From NCBI RefSeq assembly GCF_000953135.1, contig NZ_LN614827.1, positions 2,447,001-2,511,000 on the forward strand: a DNA stretch of 64,000 nucleotides. The letters are read 5' to 3'. Position numbers and translations under genes: made by a program. This document shows, piece after piece, positions 38,316 to 48,208 of this stretch; the stretch's first letter is position 1; each line of letters starts with the position of its first letter. The notes under the pieces are model-generated. The model saw only the letters and a list, made by a program, of their open reading frames with translations, was not told the origin of the DNA and did not search any database. The DNA is from Legionella fallonii LLAP-10 (GTDB lineage Bacteria; Pseudomonadota; Gammaproteobacteria; Legionellales; Legionellaceae).

Positions 38316-38403
38316 TGTTTTTTTGCTCCAAATTAGTAATTTCTCTTACAATAATGGTCATATGGGGTCTTTAATTTATAATTCAACCCATATTTGTAAC
38401 TAG

Positions 38404-39024
38404 TTAACCCTCTGCTGGTTTGTTTTTCGACACAATAACTCGGGCAGGTCGAATTACTCGATCACTTAATTTATATCCTTTCTGGAATACAGTGACGACG
38501 GTATTAGGTGGTGTTCCTGGAACCTCTTGGATAGACATGGCTTCATGTTGCTGTGGATCAAATACTTCACCAACAGGATCTATACGAGCTACATCAAATT
38601 TTTGCAAAACGTCGGTAAAGAGCTTCATAGTCAGATCTAAACCTTCATGCATCGCCACATCATCACTTTTTTCTGCGATTTGCAACGCCTGCTCCAAACT
38701 GTCTATTACAGGCAATAAAGCAGTGATCAATTTTTCCATGCCGTATTTATGGGCATTAGCAACTTCACGCTCCATACGGCGACGCACGTTATCTAATTCA
38801 GCAACAGCACGAACTGATTTTTCCCAGTTTTCATGTGCTTTTTGCTCAGCAAGAGTAAGTTGCTCTTCTAAGTGTATGTAACTGGGGTGATCTAAAGCAA
38901 CACCCTCTTGTGTTGACTCTCCAGAAGAACCCTCTCCAGTCTCCTCTTCATTCTCAATCATTCCCTCGCTTTGTTCCATTTCTTCTTTAAATTTATGCCA
39001 ATCTTTTTTATTGTGTTTACTCAT
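38404..39024 (-). CDS. grpE: GrpE, DnaK nucleotide exchange factor
   Basis: GrpE releases ADP from DnaK. The product is 206 residues from the ATG at 39024, with GGGAG upstream. The N-terminal 50 residues are acidic and disordered. A long helix follows (RAVAELDNVRRRMEREVANAHKYG), then the beta domain with the family signature near FDPQQHEAMSIQEVPG and the C-terminal GYKLSDRVIRPARVIVSK. A sigma-32 promoter lies directly upstream, so grpE heads the heat-shock operon. Confidence 0.97.
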   Translation of the reverse strand: MSKHNKKDWHKFKEEMEQSEGMIENEEETGEGSSGESTQEGVALDHPSYIHLEEQLTLAEQKAHENWEKSVRAVAELDNVRRRMEREVANAHKYGMEKLITALLPVIDSLEQALQIAEKSDDVAMHEGLDLTMKLFTDVLQKFDVARIDPVGEVFDPQQHEAMSIQEVPGTPPNTVVTVFQKGYKLSDRVIRPARVIVSKNKPAEG

Positions 39025-39055
39025 CAAAATGACTCCCAGCTAATTTGACTGTAAT

Positions 39056-39084
39056 AAATGGGGATGCCCTCATAAAATTTCAAG
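39056..39084 (-). promoter_or_regulatory. Sigma-32 (RpoH) heat-shock promoter of grpE-dnaK-dnaJ
   Basis: Read on the minus strand, CTTGAAA (39078-39084) and CCCCATTT (39056-39063) are separated by 14 bp. This matches the E. coli sigma-32 consensus (CTTGAAA, 11-16 bp, CCCCATNT) at every defined base. It predicts a start site about 25 bp before the grpE ATG. The site has no CIRCE-type palindrome, so control by HrcA at this point is not indicated. Confidence 0.88.
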
Positions 39085-39101
39085 CCTTTTTAGAATTAAA
39101 A

Positions 39102-39278
39102 TCAAAAATAATTGAAGCCGAAACAAATTAAATTATATCTGATAGTCATCACTTCTAATTCCCCCTGCTCCATATGTATTATAGCTGTGATGGTTTTTAA
39201 TCCGTCTTCATCAGCCCATTTCACCACTGCTTGCAGTAAATGTTCATTTATTCCATACTTAGGTATCAAAAAACACAT
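39102..39278 (-). CDS. Possible small protein upstream of the heat-shock promoter
   Basis: A 58-codon open frame starts at the ATG at 39278, on the minus strand, and ends just before the sigma-32 promoter. Its product has protein-like composition (INEHLLQAVVKWADEDG), with a mixed acidic and hydrophobic pattern unlike a random AT-rich frame. It has no good ribosome site and its start is 12 bp from the divergent DAHP synthase start. It may be a real small gene or a gene remnant. Confidence 0.3.
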   Translation of the reverse strand: MCFLIPKYGINEHLLQAVVKWADEDGLKTITAIIHMEQGELEVMTIRYNLICFGFNYF

Positions 39279-39289
39279 TTGGATAGATT

Positions 39290-40624
39290 ATGCAAGAATG
39301 GTCGCCGGATTCTTGGCAACAGTATTCGTATTTGCAAGCAGCAACTTACACTGATCAAGAACAATTAAGCAAAGTAGTAGAACAATTAAGCCTGTTACCT
39401 CCATTGGTTACCAGTGGCGAAATAAAATATTTAAAAAATGAAATTGCCCGGGCTGGACGTGGTGAAGCATTTATTCTACAAGGTGGAGATTGTGCTGAAT
39501 CATTTAATGACTGTCGTCCTGAAGTAATCAGTAATAAATTAAAGATTATTTTACAAATGAGTCTCGTGCTGCTCTATGGATTGCGTAAGCCTATTATCCG
39601 TATAGGAAGAATAGCCGGACAATATGCTAAACCTCGCTCGTCTGATTTTGAAACCGTTGACGGAGTGACTTTACCAAGTTATAGAGGGGATATAGTGAAC
39701 TCTCCTGAGTTTACTCAATCGGCACGAGAACCTAACCCCAAGTTATTATTACAGGCTTATAGCTGCTCCGCGATGACCTTAAATTTTATTCGTGCTTTAT
39801 TAAACGGTGGATTTGCCGATTTACATCATCCACAACGCTGGGATTTACGCTTTGTAGAACACTCCAAACAAAAAAAAGAATATCAAACTATTGTTAATTC
39901 TATTGGGGATACTTTAGATTTTTTAAGCGCTATAGACGGGATACGCTCAAGTAATTTAAGCAAAGTCGATTTTTATACCTCTCATGAAGCATTACACCTG
40001 CATTATGAGCAGGCCTTAACACGCCAAGTAAAAGACGGCAAATGGTATGATTTATCAACTCACCTGCCCTGGATTGGTATGCGTACAGCACAGATTGATA
40101 GTGCGCATCTAGAATTTTTAAGGGGAGTGCAAAATCCTATAGGCATAAAAATTGGCCCAGGAGTAACCCCCGAATGGCTAGAGGAAATGTTAACTGTAGC
40201 AAATCCCCAACATGAAGAAGGGCGTATTGTATTGTTCACACGTTTAGGGGCAAAACATATAGAACATTTGCTGCCTCCTTTGATTGAAGCAGTAAGGAAA
40301 ACCAAAATACCAGTAACTTGGTCTTGTGACCCCATGCATGGGAACACGGAGACAACAGCAGATGGAACTAAAACACGTCATTTTGACAATATACTTTCAG
40401 AGTTAAAGCAGGCATTGGAAATCCACCGAGCCATGGGAAGTTACCTTGGCGGTGTGCATTTTGAATTGACTGGAGATAACGTCACTGAATGTATTGGTGG
40501 CGCTCGTGGCCTGGCTGCTGATGATTTAAAAACAGCCTACCACAGCTTAGTTGATCCTAGATTGAACTACGAACAGTCTCTGGAGATGGCCATTCAATTA
40601 AGTAGACAATTTAGAAGTGCTTAA
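39290..40624 (+). CDS. Class II DAHP synthase (plant-type 3-deoxy-7-phosphoheptulonate synthase)
   Basis: It condenses phosphoenolpyruvate and erythrose-4-phosphate at the first step of the shikimate pathway. The product is 444 residues, the usual class II length, and unlike the E. coli AroG type. It has FILQGGDCAESFNDC near 58-72, RIGRIAGQYAKPRS near 103-116, KIGPGVTPEWL near 284, VTWSCDPMHGNTE near 343-355 and GGVHFELTGDNVTECIGG near 384-401. Metal-binding Cys, His, Glu and Asp residues of the class are present in these motifs. It is divergent from grpE. Confidence 0.95.
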   Translation: MQEWSPDSWQQYSYLQAATYTDQEQLSKVVEQLSLLPPLVTSGEIKYLKNEIARAGRGEAFILQGGDCAESFNDCRPEVISNKLKIILQMSLVLLYGLRKPIIRIGRIAGQYAKPRSSDFETVDGVTLPSYRGDIVNSPEFTQSAREPNPKLLLQAYSCSAMTLNFIRALLNGGFADLHHPQRWDLRFVEHSKQKKEYQTIVNSIGDTLDFLSAIDGIRSSNLSKVDFYTSHEALHLHYEQALTRQVKDGKWYDLSTHLPWIGMRTAQIDSAHLEFLRGVQNPIGIKIGPGVTPEWLEEMLTVANPQHEEGRIVLFTRLGAKHIEHLLPPLIEAVRKTKIPVTWSCDPMHGNTETTADGTKTRHFDNILSELKQALEIHRAMGSYLGGVHFELTGDNVTECIGGARGLAADDLKTAYHSLVDPRLNYEQSLEMAIQLSRQFRSA

Positions 40625-40717
40625 TCTCGTAGATTAGACCCAAGGAACTGAATTGTCGCCACTATTTTTAGGCCGAGGCGAAAGCCAGTATCCATTTGAT
40701 GTTAAATGATTGATGGA

Positions 40718-40735
40718 TGCCGACTTTCGTCGGCA
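40718..40735. terminator. Hairpin between convergent genes
   Basis: TGCCGAC-TTTC-GTCGGCA forms a perfect 7-bp stem in the 260-bp gap between the DAHP synthase and the YheT-like gene, which converge. It may end either transcript. A motif GCCAGTATCC upstream (40684) resembles the repeat motif at 20345. Confidence 0.45.
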
Positions 40736-40884
40736 ATGCGAACAGGGATAAAGTCGACTATGGGCATCGTGTTTGTTAATTATGTCATTTATGACTCTTA
40801 CTTAAGCACTAAAAATGCTGATGTACAAAAAAGGTAGAAATATCCCAGGTCAAGAGGATCGAGCTATGATACGAGATGGACTTC

Positions 40885-41868
40885 TTAAACCGATGTATTT
40901 AACTGTTCTGCAATATACTCTGGTATTCGCTGATCTAACCAATAAATAGGAAAACCAGGCTTATTACCACTAATAAATCCTGCGTGCCCTCCCTTTTTGC
41001 TTAACTCTAAAGTGACAGACTCTGATAATTCGTCCTCTCTTGGCACAACATCCTTTGTCATAAAAGGATCATCTAGAGAATGAATAATAAGTGTAGGAGT
41101 CGCAATCCTTTTTAAATATTGCCTTGAACTCGATTCCCTATAATAAGCATGAACACTACTAAAACCATGTAAAGGAGCCGTTACCTGATTATCAAAAGTC
41201 CAGAAACAATTACATTCCGCTGCTTTTTTTATTGCTTCAGGAGGATCTTGTAAATAATTGGCTTTACGAGCAAATACCTCTTTCAAATTATTAAGTAAAT
41301 GCATTTGATAAATACGAGAAAAACCTACATTCATACGATCAGCAATGATATTGAGAACAAAAGGAACTGAAACGGCTACCCCTGCAATTATTGACGATTG
41401 AGTTCCTTTTTCTCCTAACCATTTTAGTAAAACATTTCCGCCTAGAGAAACCCCAACAACTATTTTTTTTGTGTTAGGCTCCCGTTGCTGTAGCACTTGA
41501 ATCAAATAATCTAAGTCTGAGGTCTCACCAGAATGATAAGCTCTAGGTAGTCGATTAGGCTCCTGCCCTGCTCCTCTAAAATGCATTAATACAGCCCGCC
41601 ATCCTTGATTATTAAATGCACTCATAAATCGGGCGACATAGCTTGAATTCACGCAACCACCTAGCCCATGCAAAATAACTACTAATGGCGTGTCTTCTGG
41701 TAAATTAGCAGTACTCCATGCTAAATTTAAAAAATCGCCGTCAGGCAAATCTAATTTTTCCATCTTATCAATACAGGCTTTTACAGGACGTATCATCGAT
41801 GAATAAATTGTTTGGGCATGGGGATTAGTCAACCACCAAGCAGGTTTGAATTGACTCTCAATAATCAT
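40885..41868 (-). CDS. YheT-like alpha/beta hydrolase
   Basis: The product is 327 residues from the ATG at 41868, with GAGGTG just upstream. The alpha/beta-hydrolase core has the oxyanion segment VVILHGLGG, the nucleophile elbow VGVSLGGNVLL (Ser), an acid in HSLDDPFM and the His in KKGGHAGFI. The N-terminal WWLTNPHAQTIY is characteristic of the YheT/Embryogenesis-associated group. The substrate is unknown. It begins 2 bp after the hemE stop, suggesting a hemE-yheT unit. Confidence 0.9.
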   Translation of the reverse strand: MIIESQFKPAWWLTNPHAQTIYSSMIRPVKACIDKMEKLDLPDGDFLNLAWSTANLPEDTPLVVILHGLGGCVNSSYVARFMSAFNNQGWRAVLMHFRGAGQEPNRLPRAYHSGETSDLDYLIQVLQQREPNTKKIVVGVSLGGNVLLKWLGEKGTQSSIIAGVAVSVPFVLNIIADRMNVGFSRIYQMHLLNNLKEVFARKANYLQDPPEAIKKAAECNCFWTFDNQVTAPLHGFSSVHAYYRESSSRQYLKRIATPTLIIHSLDDPFMTKDVVPREDELSESVTLELSKKGGHAGFISGNKPGFPIYWLDQRIPEYIAEQLNTSV

Positions 41869-41870
41869 AA

Positions 41871-42932
41871 TCACCTCAAATGGTATTGGGGACTAAATTC
41901 ACGCACAGCATCTATCATCACAGCAACATGTTCCGGAGGTACATCAGGAGTAATTCCATGTCCCAAATTAAATACATGCCCATTTCCATGGCCAAAGGAT
42001 TGTAAAACCTGTTCTACCTGTTGTCGAATATTTTGCTCTGAACTCAAAAGTACGCAAGGATCAAGATTTCCTTGTAGTGCTACCTTATCTCCTACTCGTT
42101 GGCGTGCCGAGTGTAAATCACAAGTCCAATCGACTCCTAAGGCATCACAACCAGTAGCGGCCATAGGCTCTAACCATAAGCCCCCACCTTTAGTATATAA
42201 AATAATTGGGACGTCTGAGTTATAAGCTTTTATCTTGTTAATAATCAACTGCATATAACGCAATGAAAAGTCTCGATAATTAGCTGGAGTTAGAACTCCT
42301 CCCCAGGTATCAAAAAGCATGACTGCATTAACCCCAGCCTTAATCTGTTCGATTAAATAATCACTCACAGATAATGCCAGTTTATGCAATAAGAGATGAG
42401 CAGCTTCCTGTTCGGTATAAACTAATTTCAAAATACGCTTAAAATCTCTGCTACTTCCTCCTTCGACCATATAGCACCCAAGGGTCCAAGGACTTCCTGA
42501 AAAACCAATTAAAGGCAATTCTTCAGGCATTTCCCGTCGAATCAAACGTGCGGCACTCATCACATAGCTTAACGAATCAGCACTGTCTGGAACCACGAGA
42601 TCATTAATAGCATCCACATCTCTAATCGGCCGACTAAAACAAGGGCCTTCACCCTCAGAGAAATACAAACCGAGTCCCATAGCATCGGGAATAGTTAATA
42701 TGTCAGAAAATAATATAGCCGCATCTAATGAAAAACGACGCAAAGGTTGCAAGGTCACTTCACAAGCTAGTTCTGGATTCTTACAAAGACTTAAAAAATC
42801 ACCTGCCTTTTCTCTGGTCTTTCTATATTCAGGCAAATAACGCCCAGCCTGTCGCATAATCCAAACTGGCGTTCTTTCTACCGGTTGACGCCTTAAAGCA
42901 CGAAGAAATAAAGATTGATTTAAGTCGTACAT
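41871..42932 (-). CDS. hemE: Uroporphyrinogen decarboxylase
   Basis: HemE converts uroporphyrinogen III to coproporphyrinogen III in haem synthesis. The product is 353 residues. The signature [16 protein letters not shown] is near 22-37. [14 protein letters not shown] carries the catalytic Asp. [19 protein letters not shown] is near 144 and [14 protein letters not shown] is near the end. It is complete, with a 298-bp gap upstream to divergent folB in which I see no gene. Confidence 0.97.
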   Translation of the reverse strand: MYDLNQSLFLRALRRQPVERTPVWIMRQAGRYLPEYRKTREKAGDFLSLCKNPELACEVTLQPLRRFSLDAAILFSDILTIPDAMGLGLYFSEGEGPCFSRPIRDVDAINDLVVPDSADSLSYVMSAARLIRREMPEELPLIGFSGSPWTLGCYMVEGGSSRDFKRILKLVYTEQEAAHLLLHKLALSVSDYLIEQIKAGVNAVMLFDTWGGVLTPANYRDFSLRYMQLIINKIKAYNSDVPIILYTKGGGLWLEPMAATGCDALGVDWTCDLHSARQRVGDKVALQGNLDPCVLLSSEQNIRQQVEQVLQSFGHGNGHVFNLGHGITPDVPPEHVAVMIDAVREFSPQYHLR

Positions 42933-43230
42933 CGTTGAATCTCAATTACAATAAAAAAATAGAACTTATGGTAACATGATCACAGAGCTATTACAGTGCT
43001 AAGAGTCTTTGAATATGGCATAAAGTCTTTTAATCTGTTATTTAAATTTGGATTGTGCGCAAATTATAAACGATTTACAGAGTCAAATTCGTTTCATAGC
43101 ATAACTTTTCAGCTAATGAGCCAACCGACTGTAACAATCACTCAGGAAACAGCCTACACGAACATTTACAAATTTTAACTGGACGACTAGACTTGCCCCA
43201 TAACCGTTTGCTATTTATCTGAGGATCTTT

Positions 43231-43569
43231 ATGGATGCTTTAAACATTAAAGCTCTAAGCGTTGCTACAAGAATTGGCGTACATGCTTGGGAGCAACAAA
43301 TTAATCAGCAATTGCTCATCGATATTATTATTCCGTCTGACTTCTCTACCTGTCAGGATAATATAGCGAATACCATAGATTACGATGCTCTCTGCCAAAA
43401 AGTAACGCAATTCGTAGAATCCCAATCCTTCCAACTGATTGAGTCTGTCGCTGATCAAGTGGCGCATCTGATCAAACAAGAGTTTAATGTCTCTCAAATT
43501 ACAGTAGCAGTTAGTAAACCCCATGCAGTTAAGAATGCGGGAACCATCCAAGTCGTTGTGAATCGATAG
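43231..43569 (+). CDS. folB: Dihydroneopterin aldolase
   Basis: FolB cleaves dihydroneopterin to 6-hydroxymethyl-dihydropterin in folate synthesis. The product is 112 residues. GVHAWEQQINQQLLIDI near 16-32 holds the conserved Glu, NTIDYDALCQKVT is near 50, and the Lys in VSKPHAVKNAGTIQV near 94-108 is the catalytic residue. GAGGATCTTT precedes the ATG. It appears to be alone. Confidence 0.93.
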   Translation: MDALNIKALSVATRIGVHAWEQQINQQLLIDIIIPSDFSTCQDNIANTIDYDALCQKVTQFVESQSFQLIESVADQVAHLIKQEFNVSQITVAVSKPHAVKNAGTIQVVVNR

Positions 43570-43659
43570 CCATTAGACTAAACTAACGTAGTTTATCTAT
43601 GTCAATTCTTCGATGAATATCCTTTTGGACTAACCATAATACATTAGAAAAAAGATGAC

Positions 43660-44373
43660 CTACCCTGCAGTCACCATCCCTCTGAGTCGCTCGTTTCTAG
43701 CTAAAGTTTCTTGCGCTCTTTGCGCCAAAGCCCGATTAGCATAAGGTCCCACTACAACGCGGTACCAAACTCCTCGAGTCTGGTGAGTGATAGGGACTAC
43801 ATTAACATTAAATCCTTTGAGTATTAACATTCCTTTCATATGCTCAGCATCCTGACGTGCTTTAAAAGCAGCCACTTGAACCATAAAATTTCCTCTAGTG
43901 GCTTGTACGGGGCGTGTTGTTGGAACTCTAACTTCCGTAGCCGCTTTTGGATTAACAACAGTTGATTTAGGTGCCGGACGCGCTGTAGCAGCAACAACAG
44001 CAGCAGCTGAGGCCGCATGAGTCGCTGAAGTAGGAGGAGTAGGACGATTAGCAGAACGATTCGCAGTGGTATTCACGCTAGGTTGGGTTGTACTACCAGC
44101 AGCTTTTTCATTGGCTAAAAGAGTATAAAATTCAAATTTAGGTTTAGGTTTAGGAGGGACTTGTGCTTGCTGTGTTTCAGCTTTAATGGGTTGTTTTTTT
44201 TCCTGAGAATGCTCTAAAACTTGCGTACTGACCCAATGACTAAGCTTTTCAACATTAAAAACCGATGCAGTTAAATACCCTAGCATAAAGGTAACAATTA
44301 TTATCAAAAACTGCTGTGGTGCTCCTCCTCTTTGTCGAGAGGAGCGCTTGTTGCTACTATATTGTCTTCCCAT
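43660..44373 (-). CDS. SPOR-domain membrane protein (FtsN-like)
   Basis: The product is 237 residues. A basic N-terminus and one membrane helix (about 19-41) are followed by a long Pro/Ala/Thr-rich linker, rich in repeated NTTANRSANRP-like residues. A SPOR domain at about 160-233 (NFMVQVAAFKARQDAEHMKGML, YRVVVGPYANRALAQRAQ) completes it. SPOR domains bind septal peptidoglycan lacking stem peptides. The layout matches FtsN, although the short cytoplasmic essential motif cannot be confirmed. Its start overlaps the argS stop by one base, an argS-ftsN-type order. Confidence 0.85.
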   Translation of the reverse strand: MGRQYSSNKRSSRQRGGAPQQFLIIIVTFMLGYLTASVFNVEKLSHWVSTQVLEHSQEKKQPIKAETQQAQVPPKPKPKFEFYTLLANEKAAGSTTQPSVNTTANRSANRPTPPTSATHAASAAAVVAATARPAPKSTVVNPKAATEVRVPTTRPVQATRGNFMVQVAAFKARQDAEHMKGMLILKGFNVNVVPITHQTRGVWYRVVVGPYANRALAQRAQETLARNERLRGMVTAG

Positions 44374-46142
44374 TACATACTCTCAGGAGCCGATACACCC
44401 AATAAATCCAAACCATTAGTTAACACTTGACGAACCGCTTCTAATAAACATAAACGAGCACATCGCAATTGCTCTTGTTCGCATAAAAGCTGAACCGCAT
44501 TATAATAACTGTGCAATCCATTAGCCAGATCTCTCAAATAATAAGCTATTTGATGAGGTTCACAGGTCAAAGCTGATGCTTCAACAATTTCAGGATAACG
44601 GCAAATTAAAGCAATTAACGCCGTTTCGTGCGGTTGCTCTAACAAATTAAGATGCTTAAGTCCTATTTCTTTATCCCAGAATAACTCTCTTTCTTTTAAT
44701 TGTCGTAAAACACTGCATATCCGAGCATGAGCATACTGAATATAATAAACGGGGTTATCACTTGATTCAGATTTAGCCAAATCCAAATCAAAATCCATAT
44801 GCTGCTCAGGCTTACGAGCTACATAAAAAAAGCGTGCCGCATCATTTCCAACTTCTTGTCGTAACTCCCTTAAAGTGACGAAGGAGCCACTGCGAGTTGA
44901 CATCTGTACTCGCTCCGTTCCTCTATAAAGAATGGCAAACTGTACCAGTAGGACATCTAAAGCTTTTTCGTCATGCCCTAAAGCAGTTACCGCGGAACGT
45001 ATACGAGTCAAATATCCGTGATGATCTGCACCAAATATATCAACTACCTTATCATAACCACGATCATATTTATTCCAATGATAAGCAACATCTGAAGCAA
45101 AATACGTTGTTTGACCGTTAGCACGAATCAAAACCCTATCTTTTTCATCACCAAAATCAGTGGCTTTAAACCAAAGAGCCCCTTCATTTTCAAAAGTATG
45201 TCCACCCTCTTTAAGAGCTTGGATTCCCTTTTGTATCGAGCCATCTTCAAATAAGGACTGTTCAGAAAACCAACTGTTGTAATTAACGCCAAACTCAGTC
45301 AGATCATCCTTAATATCATCCAATACGGTTTTTAATGCGTGTTGATGAAATAAAGCAAACCCTGACTTGCCTAATAAAGCCATGGCACGAGCGATCATCG
45401 CATCAATGTATTCTTCTTTGTCACCACCTTCTGGCTCATCTTTTGGTAATTCCGCAGTGATGACATCCCAAGAATGGACATATTCGCCCTCATGTTGAGA
45501 CCATAGTTTTTCGGCTATCTCATAAACATATTGCCCCTTATAAGCATTAGCGGGAAAAACAACAGGAATACCGGCTAACTCTAAATAACGAAGCCAAACA
45601 CTAGCAGCAAGAATATTCATTTGACGCCCGGCATCATTGACATAATATTCAAGAGTGACATCATATCCCGCGGCTTTTAACACATTCCCCAAAGTAGCCC
45701 CAAAAGCAGCACTTCTGCCATGGCCTACATGAAGAGGACCGGTTGGATTAGCAGAAACAAACTCGATTAAAACTTTTTGGTTCTGACCTAAATTATTGCG
45801 GCCAAATTGTTTTCCTTTCTCTAGTGCTTCAGCAATAATCAACGAACGCGCGTTACTACTGACGAAAAAATTGATGAATCCGGCGCCTGCAATTTCTATT
45901 TTTTCTATTGTGTCATCTTCAGGTAGAGCCTGGATCAACATCTCTGCTAATTTGCGAGGAGATTGGCGGCATGGTTTTGCCAAAACCAAAGCTAAATTAC
46001 TTGCATAATCACCATGAGCAGGATCTTTTGCATTTTCTACCTTAATATCAACATTCAAATCACTTGGTATTGCATCTGATTTTTGTAAAGAATTTAACGC
46101 CTGTCTTAGAAGATGTTCTATTGAATGTTTCATACTACTCAT
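44373..46142 (-). CDS. argS: Arginyl-tRNA synthetase
   Basis: This class I synthetase charges tRNA-Arg. The product is 589 residues. The HIGH-type signature is [18 protein letters not shown] near 131-148. The [15 protein letters not shown] region and the C-terminal anticodon-binding DALR domain ([20 protein letters not shown]) are present. An alternative ATG three codons further in has a less crowded ribosome site. The downstream SPOR gene overlaps by one base. Confidence 0.97.
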   Translation of the reverse strand: MSSMKHSIEHLLRQALNSLQKSDAIPSDLNVDIKVENAKDPAHGDYASNLALVLAKPCRQSPRKLAEMLIQALPEDDTIEKIEIAGAGFINFFVSSNARSLIIAEALEKGKQFGRNNLGQNQKVLIEFVSANPTGPLHVGHGRSAAFGATLGNVLKAAGYDVTLEYYVNDAGRQMNILAASVWLRYLELAGIPVVFPANAYKGQYVYEIAEKLWSQHEGEYVHSWDVITAELPKDEPEGGDKEEYIDAMIARAMALLGKSGFALFHQHALKTVLDDIKDDLTEFGVNYNSWFSEQSLFEDGSIQKGIQALKEGGHTFENEGALWFKATDFGDEKDRVLIRANGQTTYFASDVAYHWNKYDRGYDKVVDIFGADHHGYLTRIRSAVTALGHDEKALDVLLVQFAILYRGTERVQMSTRSGSFVTLRELRQEVGNDAARFFYVARKPEQHMDFDLDLAKSESSDNPVYYIQYAHARICSVLRQLKERELFWDKEIGLKHLNLLEQPHETALIALICRYPEIVEASALTCEPHQIAYYLRDLANGLHSYYNAVQLLCEQEQLRCARLCLLEAVRQVLTNGLDLLGVSAPESM

Positions 46143-46251
46143 ATACCTGTCAAAATGAAGTTATTATGCTCTTTTTCCAGCCTGATGAAAAGGTTCTGTT
46201 TTATTTGTGTACGATTAAAAGCAAGATTACCTGTTTTTAATCGTACCTATT

Positions 46252-48120
46252 TTATTTATGAGATAAATTTGCAGCTGGAACCTCCTGACGCAAAGTGGAA
46301 TTTAATTGCATAATACCAAGATCACCTGTTATTTTACGTCCTATAACTAAGCGAACTTGCATTAATTGAGTAATATTCGTTGTATCAAACTGATAAACAA
46401 CCTTCACAGGTAGAGTAAGTACCCATTGATTTTCTTTTGCTTCATTGATTTGAACTGATCCATCCATTTGGCTAAGGGAAGTTAATTTTTGAGTTTTAAA
46501 AGTTTGTATATTGCCTGATTTATCTAATGCATTCTTAAATTCCATCCAACCATTCTCAGTATAACAAGCCTGTAGCTTCTGTAATTGCTCCTCTAAAGAG
46601 TTAGAGCTAAAATTAAACGATTGCATTACAGCATGCTCCGCCCAACTAATAATAAACGCTTGTTCAAGTTTTGTTGTTTCGGCAGGAATTTTATAATTAC
46701 AATCTATGGGTGCTGTATTTTTTTGTTGTTCTACAAATATAGATTGACTATTTTGAGCATAATCCGCTCGCTGTTTTTGCTCGCTTATCATCGTCGCGTT
46801 ATTAGCGGAAGAAAGCTTAGTCCTATGTTCTGATAAAAAAACATCACTAGGTGTAGTCTTCATCTGGGTAATTTCAAGCCCACCGCCTGCCTTTCGTTCT
46901 ATGACTAAATGAACATTAAGGGGCTTAGTAATGTTATCCCCCTCACTTTGATAGACAATCTGTACAGGTAACGTCATATCCCATTGATTGTTTTGAGTTT
47001 CAACAAGCCGAGGCTCACTATTTTTTTGGCTTTTCAAAGTAAGTTCTTTCGTTTGAATCACTTTAGCATTCTTGATTTTATCCAAAGCAACGGCCAAGGT
47101 ATTCAGGCATTGATCCATAGAATACGGTACTACTTTCTGCAGTTGTTCTGCCAGAATATCTGATTTGAAATCAAAAAGATCAGGGCTGTTTTTTTTGATT
47201 TTATTAGTGCTAAAAAGGCTATCCAAAGTCGCGGTTTCAGCAAGTTGTTGCTGATGATTAAGAACCCTGTATGCTATTTGATTTGGTCCGGTCTGCTTAT
47301 TTTGATACTCTGGATAAGGTTGTCGCCCCTCAAGAGGCGGCACCTGTCTTTTAGTATTGATCTGGTACATTTTCGCAAGTGAACTAGCCGAATTCGGAAT
47401 AGAATAACTCTCAGATGAAGGAATTCTTATTGATTTAGTAAATAAAGAAACAACAAATGGCACTACACTCCTCTTAACGCCCTCAACCCCGCCTGTCTTT
47501 TTATTAAGAATACCTGAATAAACACTTTGTATGCCTTCTTTGACTAGGCTAACTTGGTAGGAGACAGGAGCAAGGCGCGGTATTGCAATCATTTGCGTAA
47601 TGCCTAAATTAAACGCACTCCTCCAACCTATAGTGAGATAAATACTAAGAAAATGAACGGCTGTTTCTTGATCATTTTTATAAATAACTTTTATCGGCAC
47701 TACTAGTTTCCATTGCGTTTCGCTTGCTTCTATCAGCTCTGGTCGACCATCTAACTGGCTACTCATGTAAAGACTATGAGTTTTGAGCTCTTTGAGATTA
47801 CCTGATTCCTGCTGTGCATTAATAAACGCATTCCACCCTTTGTTAGTGTAACATGAACGCAATCTCGACATTTGCATGTCTATAGAAGAAGGATTGAAAT
47901 TAAAAGATTCAATTACTGCATATTTTGCCCAGTTTATGACAACATCATGCTCCATTTTATCAATTTCAGCAGAAATTCTATAATCACAATTAATAACATT
48001 AGTTTTTTGAGAGTCTCGTAATATATTCAATGCCGAAGAGGCAATATCCGCGGCTTGTGCGGTGGCTGAATGAATACAGAGCACATTTAATAATACACCA
48101 CAAAATATTTTTTTCCTCAT
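46252..48120 (-). CDS. Secreted protein with three IcmL/DotI-like domains
   Basis: The product is 622 residues with a signal peptide (about 1-23, ending AQA-A). Three related units follow: about 42-180, 313-425 and 472-608. Units 1 and 3 share INWAKYAVIESFNF / ISWAEHAVMQSFNF, then CYTNKGW / CYTENGW, then QWKLVVPIKVIY / QWVLTLPVKVVY. The middle unit keeps the end (QWDMTLPVQIVY) but not the W-A/F start. This pattern resembles the periplasmic domain of IcmL/DotI, a Dot/Icm type IVB core protein. Here there is no N-terminal membrane anchor, and Cys45/Cys90 and Cys473/Cys519 could form disulphides. The domain match is by eye; the role is unknown. A promoter with TATAAT lies upstream. Confidence 0.75.
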   Translation of the reverse strand: MRKKIFCGVLLNVLCIHSATAQAADIASSALNILRDSQKTNVINCDYRISAEIDKMEHDVVINWAKYAVIESFNFNPSSIDMQMSRLRSCYTNKGWNAFINAQQESGNLKELKTHSLYMSSQLDGRPELIEASETQWKLVVPIKVIYKNDQETAVHFLSIYLTIGWRSAFNLGITQMIAIPRLAPVSYQVSLVKEGIQSVYSGILNKKTGGVEGVKRSVVPFVVSLFTKSIRIPSSESYSIPNSASSLAKMYQINTKRQVPPLEGRQPYPEYQNKQTGPNQIAYRVLNHQQQLAETATLDSLFSTNKIKKNSPDLFDFKSDILAEQLQKVVPYSMDQCLNTLAVALDKIKNAKVIQTKELTLKSQKNSEPRLVETQNNQWDMTLPVQIVYQSEGDNITKPLNVHLVIERKAGGGLEITQMKTTPSDVFLSEHRTKLSSANNATMISEQKQRADYAQNSQSIFVEQQKNTAPIDCNYKIPAETTKLEQAFIISWAEHAVMQSFNFSSNSLEEQLQKLQACYTENGWMEFKNALDKSGNIQTFKTQKLTSLSQMDGSVQINEAKENQWVLTLPVKVVYQFDTTNITQLMQVRLVIGRKITGDLGIMQLNSTLRQEVPAANLSHK

Positions 48121-48148
48121 GAAATAACTTCCCTATTTATTTCTGGCA

Positions 48149-48176
48149 ATTATAAGAGAATACACTAACTAATGAA
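48149..48176 (-). promoter_or_regulatory. Promoter of the IcmL-like repeat gene
   Basis: On the minus strand, TTCATT (48171-48176) and TATAAT (48149-48154) are separated by 16 bp, with the ATG 29 bp further on. This is a reasonable sigma-70 match. Confidence 0.5.
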
Positions 48177-48208
48177 TTGTTTGTTGCACCATTATTTGTA
48201 TATTATTT

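Noticed and set aside
39290..40624. AroG/AroF (class I) DAHP synthase
   Set aside because: The motifs (GGDCAES, DPMHGN, GGVHFELTG) and length are of the class II type.
42933..43230. Small gene between hemE and folB
   Set aside because: An open frame at 42996-43178 has a plausible ATG but no ribosome site or protein-like composition.
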